NCBI GenBank assembly: GCA_021775715.1
Contig: JAJFHI010000232.1
Span: 1 to 5,835, forward strand
Direction: 5' to 3'
Length of the DNA stretch: 5,835 bases
Source of the DNA: Hyphomicrobiaceae bacterium
GTDB lineage: Bacteria; Pseudomonadota; Alphaproteobacteria; Rhizobiales; Hyphomicrobiaceae
Below are positions 1 to 5,027 of this stretch, piece by piece. How positions within the stretch are numbered: position 1 is the stretch's first letter; the number at the start of each line of letters is the position of its first letter. A program made the position numbers and the translations under genes. Under the pieces are notes generated by a model. It was not told where the DNA came from and ran no database searches. It saw only the letters and a program-made list of their open reading frames with translations.

Positions 1-555
1 CTCATTAAGCTGCAGCTTTGAATAACCGCGATTGCAGTACGCCGACGCGTTCTCGGGGTTGGTCGCGATGAGGTGAGAGTAGTCATCTCTAGCCAACGCA
101 AATTCTGCAAGCCGATCATAGAGTTTCGCACGCTCAAAAAATGCTGTCTCGTTTGTCGGGTCTATTTCAGCGACCTGCCCATAATCGTTGACTGCAGCCC
201 AAAGCTCTTCCTCTACAACCCAGGCTCTGGCGCGTTTTATTAGGTATCGAACGCGGCGCTTGTCTGTTGTTTTTGGATCTAGGATTTTGGGCGTGCAAAG
301 CCGGATCGTGCGTACGGCCTGGTCGCTTGTGGCGCATGACCATTGAGCGTCCGTGGCGTTGCGTGACTTAGTAGCCGCAGGAGCAGTTGGTTTGACGGCA
401 TAATTCTGTGCGAGCGACAGTGACGGTGCGAGGACGATCAACAGGGTCAGCAGAAGTAGGGTCGCTAGGGCCTGCCAGACAATTACGGACTTCATATATG
501 TGCCCAATTTTGCAGCTGCTGCCTTAGACGTGATCTCGCTCTTCACAATGACCAT
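1..555 (-). CDS. Secreted TPR-repeat protein, partial (C-terminus beyond left edge)
   Basis: The frame is open from its start to base 1, with no stop codon in the window, so the C-terminus is missing. The translation has a hydrophobic signal segment (MKSVIVWQALATLLLLTLLI, then a likely cut at SLA|QN). A short Pro/Ala-rich stretch follows, then a two-cysteine segment (SCATSDQ...RTIRLC) and TPR-like helix pairs such as KRARAWVVEEE and FERAKLYDRLAEFALARDDY. It is a close paralogue of the neighbouring protein at 678-1490: 63 of 113 residues are identical without gaps from the first Cys onward, by hand count. The start is uncertain. ATG at 555 has only a weak GAG upstream; GTG at 546 and ATG at 495 are also in frame. 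I prefer an upstream start because residues before Met-495 (ITSK) resemble the paralogue's N-terminus (IPTSK). TPRs mediate protein-protein contacts. Periplasmic location is inferred from the signal peptide, and the function is unknown. Confidence 0.8.
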   Translation of the reverse strand, partial: MVIVKSEITSKAAAAKLGTYMKSVIVWQALATLLLLTLLIVLAPSLSLAQNYAVKPTAPAATKSRNATDAQWSCATSDQAVRTIRLCTPKILDPKTTDKRRVRYLIKRARAWVVEEELWAAVNDYGQVAEIDPTNETAFFERAKLYDRLAEFALARDDYSHLIATNPENASAYCNRGYSKLQLNE

Positions 556-677
556 AAGCTGGTGTCTCGAAGTATCGTCCAATCCGATTGCCTCTTTGGG
601 GTTTGTCGAAAGCCGAAGTTGCGACGGGGAACATAACGACCCCAACGCATTTGGTACGAGCACACGATAGCCAGTGC

Positions 678-1490
678 TCAATGCCCCCACGGCGTGAGCT
701 CGCCGAGCGATTGCAACTCACGCATGGCCTGCAAATCGAAGTAGTTCAATTCTAAGACCTTGGAGTAGTCGTTGATCGCCAGCTGTTTTTCGCCGCGGGT
801 TTTGTAGAGCTTGCCGCGTTTTCGGTAGGCATCCATATAGCCCTCGTCAGCTGCCAACGCGGCTTCGTATTCCTCGAACGCTTTTTCATGTTCGCCCATT
901 GCCGCGTAAACATCGCCACGTGCGACAACGCAATCGATCCGGTTAGGGTCGATTTTCAGTGCCGTGTTGTAGTCTTCGAGAGCGGTTGCAAATTCTTTGA
1001 GTTTCAAGTTTGCCAGGCCGCGGCGACAATAGGCTGAAACGTCTTTTTCGTTGACGTTGACAATCTGCGTATAGTCCTCCCTGGCAAGCGCGTGCTCACC
1101 GAGCTCGACATACAGTTTGGCACGTTCGGCAAATGCATCGATATGGCGAGGGTCAGTCTCGACCACCATGGTGTAATCATTGATAGCCGCCCTTGGCTCT
1201 TCTTCAACCATCCAAGCTTTTGCACGCTTCATAAGAGCTGTGATGCGGACATCATCGGATGCTTCTGGGTCTGTGATCAGCGGCGAGCAAAGGCGAATCG
1301 TCCGAGTGGACTGATCGCTTGTCGTGCAGGAGTAGCCTCCGTCGGATGCGTTGGGCGCGGCGGCTGGCGCGCGCGCCGGCTCTGCATAGTTCTGCGCCAA
1401 CGTCGCCGATGACGACATGGCAGCAAACGCCAGGGCTGCAACGACCCGCATGACAAAGTTAAGTTCGATCGATTTCGAAGTAGGGATCAT
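678..1490 (-). CDS. Secreted tetratricopeptide-repeat (TPR) protein
   Basis: This is a 270-residue protein. Residues 1-33 form a signal peptide (charged N-region, hydrophobic core MRVVAALAFAAM, probable cut at TLA|QN). A low-complexity Ala/Pro linker (34-50) follows, then a two-cysteine segment (Cys55 and Cys68, possibly a disulfide). About five consecutive TPR units cover roughly residues 79-250, with the typical pattern of small and aromatic residues (for example AYCRRGLANLKLKEFATALE and CVVARGDVYAAMGEHEKAFE). It ends with a short tail, LGELTPWGH. The start is chosen at ATG 1490 because AGGAG sits 7 bases upstream. ATG 1496 is nearly as good, and the frame extends to a GTG at 1547 with no added support. 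It is followed 122 bases later by a paralogous TPR gene on the same strand. TPR proteins act as scaffolds; a role in periplasmic assembly near the quinoproteins is conjecture from location only. Confidence 0.88.
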   Translation of the reverse strand: MIPTSKSIELNFVMRVVAALAFAAMSSSATLAQNYAEPARAPAAAPNASDGGYSCTTSDQSTRTIRLCSPLITDPEASDDVRITALMKRAKAWMVEEEPRAAINDYTMVVETDPRHIDAFAERAKLYVELGEHALAREDYTQIVNVNEKDVSAYCRRGLANLKLKEFATALEDYNTALKIDPNRIDCVVARGDVYAAMGEHEKAFEEYEAALAADEGYMDAYRKRGKLYKTRGEKQLAINDYSKVLELNYFDLQAMRELQSLGELTPWGH

Positions 1491-1497
1491 TCCCATT

Positions 1498-1502
1498 CTC
1501 CT
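1498..1502 (-). promoter_or_regulatory. Shine-Dalgarno site deciding the TPR gene start
   Basis: The minus strand reads GGAGAGGAGAATGGGAATG. AGGAG is 7 bases from ATG 1490, an ideal spacing, while the earlier GGAG is 6 bases from ATG 1496. Either start gives almost the same signal peptide. The in-frame starts further upstream (GTG 1547, ATG 1532, ATG 1508) are disfavoured because the strong site lies downstream of them. Confidence 0.6.
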
Positions 1503-1581
1503 CTCCATGACGCCGCACTCGTTTCGGTGCATCAGAACAAACCGCACGACTTACTGAAAAACGACGCTTTTTTATTTTCCT

Positions 1582-1609
1582 TATATAGTATACGGGAGTG
1601 GATTTCCAA
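1582..1609 (-). promoter_or_regulatory. Possible sigma-70-type promoter for the TPR gene
   Basis: On the minus strand, TTGGAA (1609-1604) and TATATA (1587-1582) are separated by 16 bases, in an AT-rich stretch just after the stop codon of the upstream dehydrogenase and about 90 bases before the TPR start. No clear terminator precedes it, so read-through from the dehydrogenase gene is equally possible. The call rests on consensus similarity only. Confidence 0.25.
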
Positions 1610-1613
1610 TGGA

Positions 1614-3422
1614 CTACTCATACATCAGCCCAAAGACGACAACAGCACCACCTTGCCGGAAACCCCATATTTTACTGCCACCTGCAGCAACCGCGATATA
1701 CTGTTTACCATCAAGTTGGTAGGTCATTGGCGGTGCATTTACGCCAGCGCCGGCCATAAATTTCCACACTTTGTCACCTGATTTTGCATCAAACGCGGAA
1801 AATTCTCCACTACCTTGGCCGGTGAAAACCAGGCCGCCAGCGGTGGCCAGAACACCCCCGACCAGAATTTGATCAGTTTTTTGCTGCCAGACGATCTTAC
1901 CATTGTTGCTCAGGTCGATGGCTGACAGCGTACCCCAGTTTGGTTCATCGGCCGGTTCGAAGGCGTAGTAAGTCAATGCCGGTTTGTCGTTTGTCGCCGG
2001 AATGACCTTCTTGAGATAGTTGAACGGCATGTGTATCCCGGCGACGTAAACGCGGCCTGCTGCTTCGTCGACGGATGTCGGCGACCAGTTCGACCCGCCC
2101 CCAGCACCCGGTGTAATACGCACGGGTTTTTCGGTCGAGGGAATGGCAAACATGTTTTCCTGCGGAACGAACGCTTCTGACTTGAACAGGAATTTTCCGG
2201 TGCGCCGATCGTTTACGAAGTACCAGCCAAGCTTACTGGCCTGACCAATAGCGGGGATGGTCTTGCCGTCAATCTTGACATCAAACAAAGTTGGCGGGCT
2301 GGCAATGTCATATCCCCAGACATCATGAGGGAGTTGTTGGAAGTGCCACTTGAGCTTGCCGGTCTTGGCGTCAAGGGCCACAACCGCCATGGTGTAAAGG
2401 TTGTCTCCGGGACGGCTATCGCCTGCAGACTGTGGGGACGGGTTGCCAACGCCAAAATAGATCATGTCGAGTTCGGGATCGACGGCTGGTGTCGACCACA
2501 CAGAGCCGCCACCGTATTTCCAGGCGTCCGGGTATTTCTTGGCCGCCTCTTTTTCGGCAGCTATGTCGCGGTTCAGTTTCAGGCCATAAGCGGTCTCTGT
2601 GACGTAGTCGCCTTCCCAGCCTTTTTTCGTCGTATCAAACTGCCAGGTTTTATCGCCGGTTTCTGCGTTAAAGGAGGCAATAAACCCAGGACGGCCGTAG
2701 TTGCCGGCAATGCCAATCACAGCGCCGAGAGGTGCACCAGGACGGTCTTCTTCCAAATGTAATCCGTAACCGACGCCGGTAATACCAACGATCACCTGAC
2801 CCTTGTAGACAAGTGGTGCAACGCGCGCTCCGACACCCGTTGAGCCTGATATCTTCTGGCCTGCGAGTTCGTCGGTGTCGCTAAATTGGGCTTTCTTTTC
2901 TGTCGGACCTCCGTCGCCTTGTGTCAGCGATTTGTCCCACAGGACTTTTCCGGTTTTGCGATCGAGAGCGATCAACCGGGCATCAAGCGTCGCAACGTAG
3001 ACTTTCCCATAAGCAATCGCCACTCCTTGGTTGGCCGGACCGCAGCACATCTTCTTGGTTTTGCGCTCATGGTGATAGCGCCAAAGTTCGAGGCCTGTGC
3101 GGGCATCAACTGCTGCAACATGCGAGAAGGGCGAGGTGACGTACATGATGCCGTCCTCGACCAGAGGCACGGTCTGGAATGTCGAAGATGTTCCTGTTTG
3201 GTAGATCCACTTCGGGACAAGACGTTTGATTGTCTTGGTGTTGATCTCATCGAGTTTTGAAAACCGCCGGTTTGAATAGTCGTGGCCGTAAGCCAGCCAG
3301 TTGACGTCGTCCTTTGCGGCTGCGATCAGGCGCGCGTCATCAACGGGTTCGGCAATGGACGTTGTGACAGTGGAGGCCACCAGGCATGCGCCAACAAGTG
3401 TGCTCAGAAGGGACGTTTTCAT
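1614..3422 (-). CDS. PQQ-dependent dehydrogenase (quinoprotein alcohol/glucose dehydrogenase superfamily) with atypical active site
   Basis: This complete 602-residue protein has a signal peptide (residues 1-24, cut near SIA|EP) and the repeated tryptophan-docking motifs of the eight-bladed PQQ propeller (for example AVDARTGLELWRY near 104-116, ALDAKTGKLKWHF near 349-361, AFDAKSGDKVWKF near 543-555). The length is normal for the soluble methanol/ethanol-type enzymes, and no haem motif or membrane domain is present. A vicinal cysteine pair (Cys126-Cys127 in MCCGPANQGVA) matches the ring disulfide that stacks on PQQ. Asn327 in GVGNPSP matches a known metal ligand, and Lys397 matches the PQQ-contacting Lys of glucose dehydrogenase. 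The usual catalytic Asp is Gly370 (HDVWGYDIASPP), with Asp372 two residues later. It would oxidise an alcohol, polyol or sugar in the periplasm, but the substrate is unknown. A terminator upstream (3587-3620) suggests its own promoter. The start gives a clean signal peptide; its ribosome site is weak (GGGGG 10 bases upstream). Confidence 0.92.
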   Translation of the reverse strand: MKTSLLSTLVGACLVASTVTTSIAEPVDDARLIAAAKDDVNWLAYGHDYSNRRFSKLDEINTKTIKRLVPKWIYQTGTSSTFQTVPLVEDGIMYVTSPFSHVAAVDARTGLELWRYHHERKTKKMCCGPANQGVAIAYGKVYVATLDARLIALDRKTGKVLWDKSLTQGDGGPTEKKAQFSDTDELAGQKISGSTGVGARVAPLVYKGQVIVGITGVGYGLHLEEDRPGAPLGAVIGIAGNYGRPGFIASFNAETGDKTWQFDTTKKGWEGDYVTETAYGLKLNRDIAAEKEAAKKYPDAWKYGGGSVWSTPAVDPELDMIYFGVGNPSPQSAGDSRPGDNLYTMAVVALDAKTGKLKWHFQQLPHDVWGYDIASPPTLFDVKIDGKTIPAIGQASKLGWYFVNDRRTGKFLFKSEAFVPQENMFAIPSTEKPVRITPGAGGGSNWSPTSVDEAAGRVYVAGIHMPFNYLKKVIPATNDKPALTYYAFEPADEPNWGTLSAIDLSNNGKIVWQQKTDQILVGGVLATAGGLVFTGQGSGEFSAFDAKSGDKVWKFMAGAGVNAPPMTYQLDGKQYIAVAAGGSKIWGFRQGGAVVVFGLMYE

Positions 3423-3493
3423 TTTATTCAGACCCCCACAGACGTCGTTTCACTCGCCTAAATTTCATTTTTTGTTTTTATGTTTGGCTACTC

Positions 3494-3521
3494 ATTATCG
3501 CGTTTCTATGCTGGCGAAAAG
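3494..3521 (-). promoter_or_regulatory. Weak candidate promoter in the leader of the second dehydrogenase gene
   Basis: The 164-base non-coding stretch 3423-3586 lies between a terminator and the dehydrogenase start, so a promoter is expected here. On the minus strand GATAAT (3499-3494) is a fair -10 element, but the hexamer 16 bases upstream (CTTTTC) is a poor -35. A small inverted repeat, GGGAG-TTC-CTCCC (3539-3551), lies just upstream and could be an operator, though it is short enough to be chance. I see no open reading frame worth calling in this stretch. Confidence 0.2.
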
Positions 3522-3586
3522 GCTGTGCACGTTTGTTTGGGAGTTCCTCCCGCATTAGCCTTGTTAGAAGCCGTACAAAAGATAAC

Positions 3587-3620
3587 AAAAAACGCCGTCC
3601 GAAAAAGACGGAACGGCGTT
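3587..3620 (-). terminator. Rho-independent terminator
   Basis: Read on the minus strand, AACGCCGT-T-CCG pairs with CGG-ACGGCGTT (8 bp, a one-base bulge, 3 bp) around a T-rich loop, and the 3' arm runs directly into a six-T tract. It lies about 50 bases past the stop of the binding-protein/cytochrome gene and before the second dehydrogenase gene, so it should end the upstream transcript. The plus-strand side has no T-run after the stem, so it appears to act on the minus strand only. Confidence 0.85.
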
Positions 3621-3670
3621 CATGTTTGATGAGATGAGGGTTGTTGAAAAAGTGCAGCTGCCTGACACCT

Positions 3671-4912
3671 CTAGGACGCACTGCCAGGCTTTGGCTGATC
3701 TTGAATGTACACCCACATTTGGAGGATCTCTTCCATGGAGTATGGAATGTTCCCTTCCTCGCCAAATGCCGGCATGTTGAACGTGCTGCTCGGGTTGGTG
3801 CTCATACGACCTGCCAGGACGATGCCTACGTATTCTTCGACCGTACCTTTGAACGTTCGCAGGTCTGGAAGGTTATTTGGGTTGCCGGAGATCACGTTGG
3901 GGCCATGGCACTTATAACAGGCCTGCTTGTAGTGATTTTTACCGCGCTTGATGTTCTTCTTGTCGGCGACAACATTAGTGCCAAACAAGCCTTCCTCATT
4001 TGCAGGATCTGCAGCCGCCTCTTTTTTCGGAGCTTCGGTTGCAGGTGACGCATCTGATTTTTTCTTAGCTCCGCCAACCTTCAAGTTTCTGACATTGTAT
4101 TTATCAAGCGTCTTTTGAATGCGACCGTCGGCCTTTATTTTATCAATTGCCTTATTAATCGCATCGCGAAGGTCTGCGTCGCCCTTATTTACGCCAATCC
4201 CCATTGGGTAGGCGAAGTCTTGACGTGTGGTAGCTAAGACCTCGAGCTTGTCGCCGTGCTTTTTTGCCAACCAACCAGCAGCAGCACTCGTGAGAACTCC
4301 GACTTCAATTTCGCCAGCGAGGATGGCTTTGACAGCACTATCAGGCGTGCGGTGCAGTGAGCGTTTCACGCCTTCGGTAGCAAGCCTGACATCGGGCACG
4401 GTTACCATCTGCACGCCGACCTTCTTGTCCTTGAGGTCATCAAAGGATGCTACCTTGGAGTCCTTGCGCTTAATAATCGCGAAGCCACCCATATAGTATG
4501 GCTTTGTAAAGACCATGCTGCGGGAACCTTTGACAAAGTCATCGCTTACTGGAAGACCCAAAAAGACATCACATTTTTGTTCGCTAAGCTGGCGTACAGA
4601 GCGACGGCCTGAGGTTTGGCGCCACCAATAATGGCCGAGTTTTACACCGAGTTCGCTTGCAATCTCGCGGGCAATATCAACGTCAAGACCGTTAGGTTCG
4701 GGTGTCGATTCTGAGTACGGCATGTTGTAAGGGTCGGCGCACATTACCAATTCGCCGCGGGCTTTCACCCTATCCACTGCGGGCGTACTTTTGGTTCCGG
4801 CCGTCTCGGCATCTGGCTTAGGTTTCGCGCCACCAACGGCATAAGCCGATGTGAGTATGGCTGGCGAAACGACCAAAGCCAGGAGCACGGACTTCACAGT
4901 GTTACGTTCCAT
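3671..4912 (-). CDS. Fusion: quinoprotein-associated substrate-binding-protein domain plus C-terminal cytochrome c
   Basis: This 413-residue exported protein has a signal peptide (about 1-25, cut near AYA|VG). Residues about 50-278 are a family-3-type periplasmic binding-protein fold: GELVMCADPYNMPYS, then GLDVDIAREIASELGV, CDVFLGLPVS, FTKPYYMGGFAIIKRK and KKVGVQMV. This pattern fits the quinoprotein dehydrogenase-associated binding proteins (TIGR03871-like, XoxJ-like). A Lys/Ala/Pro/Glu-rich linker (about 281-308) leads to a cytochrome c domain with one haem site, CYKCH (332-336), and a probable axial Met380 in FNMPAFGEE. The gene follows a methanol/ethanol-type dehydrogenase by 115 bases and has a good ribosome site (AAAGGGAG, 5 bases from ATG). 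It probably takes electrons from that enzyme and passes them toward an oxidase. The binding half may dock to or help mature the dehydrogenase instead of importing a solute; no ABC permease or ATPase gene is present in the window. The domain calls are strong; the electron-transfer partner is inferred. Confidence 0.92.
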   Translation of the reverse strand: MERNTVKSVLLALVVSPAILTSAYAVGGAKPKPDAETAGTKSTPAVDRVKARGELVMCADPYNMPYSESTPEPNGLDVDIAREIASELGVKLGHYWWRQTSGRRSVRQLSEQKCDVFLGLPVSDDFVKGSRSMVFTKPYYMGGFAIIKRKDSKVASFDDLKDKKVGVQMVTVPDVRLATEGVKRSLHRTPDSAVKAILAGEIEVGVLTSAAAGWLAKKHGDKLEVLATTRQDFAYPMGIGVNKGDADLRDAINKAIDKIKADGRIQKTLDKYNVRNLKVGGAKKKSDASPATEAPKKEAAADPANEEGLFGTNVVADKKNIKRGKNHYKQACYKCHGPNVISGNPNNLPDLRTFKGTVEEYVGIVLAGRMSTNPSSTFNMPAFGEEGNIPYSMEEILQMWVYIQDQPKPGSAS

Positions 4913-4931
4913 TGTATCTCCCTTTAAGATG

Positions 4932-4964
4932 AAAAACCTACGGGGAGAACAAGTCTCCCCGTAG
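4932..4964 (-). terminator. Intercistronic hairpin with T-run (possible partial terminator or mRNA-stabilising stem)
   Basis: CTACGGGGAGA (4938-4948) and TCTCCCCGTAG (4954-4964) form a perfect 11-bp stem with a 5-base loop. On the minus strand it is followed by one G and then TTTTTC, which resembles a rho-independent terminator. It sits between two genes that look like an operon and ends about 25 bases before the ATG of the second, leaving the ribosome site free. It may attenuate transcription into the cytochrome fusion gene or protect the 3' end of the dehydrogenase message. The hairpin is certain from sequence; its role is inferred. Confidence 0.6.
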
Positions 4965-4983
4965 ATCCGGTTGTTTTGATGAC

Positions 4984-5004
4984 TGACGAATTAAAAATTC
5001 GTCA
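4984..5004 (-). repeat. Inverted repeat downstream of the dehydrogenase stop
   Basis: TGACGAATT and AATTCGTCA form a perfect 9-bp stem around a 3-base AAA (TTT in the transcript) loop, 23 bases past the stop codon of the first dehydrogenase. No T-run follows it on the minus strand, so it is not a classic terminator. A smaller repeat (CAACA-TC-TGTTG, 5013-5024) lies between it and the stop codon. With the stem at 4938-4964 this makes three hairpins in 115 bases. Confidence 0.6.
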
Positions 5005-5027
5005 TATCAGACCAACATCTGTTGTTC

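Noticed and set aside
556..677. Possible terminator or promoter between the two TPR genes
   Set aside because: Only a 4-bp GGGG/CCCC pairing with a long loop and no T-run was found, and no convincing -35/-10 pair.
524..721. Minus-strand open frame of 65 codons overlapping the end of the TPR gene
   Set aside because: It overlaps the end of a well-supported gene and the gap after it, and has Arg/Cys-rich composition without any domain or ribosome site. It is a shadow frame.
1092..1412. Plus-strand frame of 106 codons
   Set aside because: It is antisense to the TPR gene, whose reading is supported by TPR repeats, a signal peptide and a paralogue; the plus-strand product shows no recognisable features.
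1491..1547. Longer N-terminus for the TPR protein starting at GTG 1547
   Set aside because: The strong ribosome site at 1498-1502 lies inside this extension, and the added residues precede a complete signal peptide.
1554..1574. AAAAACGACGCTTTTTT as a terminator after the second dehydrogenase
   Set aside because: The stem would be only A-T pairs around a six-base loop, too weak for a rho-independent terminator.
2325..3260. Plus-strand frames of 145 and 124 codons (2325-2762, 2886-3260)
   Set aside because: Both are antisense to the 602-residue dehydrogenase, which has clear family motifs throughout; they are mirror frames of its codon bias.
3478..3765. Minus-strand frame of 95 codons across the terminator
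   Set aside because: It overlaps the 3' end of the cytochrome gene in another frame and reads through the terminator hairpin; the composition is basic and low in structure.
3641..4048. Plus-strand frame of 135 codons with a hydrophobic segment
   Set aside because: It is antisense to the cytochrome c domain, where the haem motif fixes the true frame.
3671..4912. The binding-protein domain as an amino-acid ABC importer component
   Set aside because: No permease or ATPase gene is present in the window, a cytochrome domain is attached, and the sequence pattern fits the quinoprotein-associated branch better.
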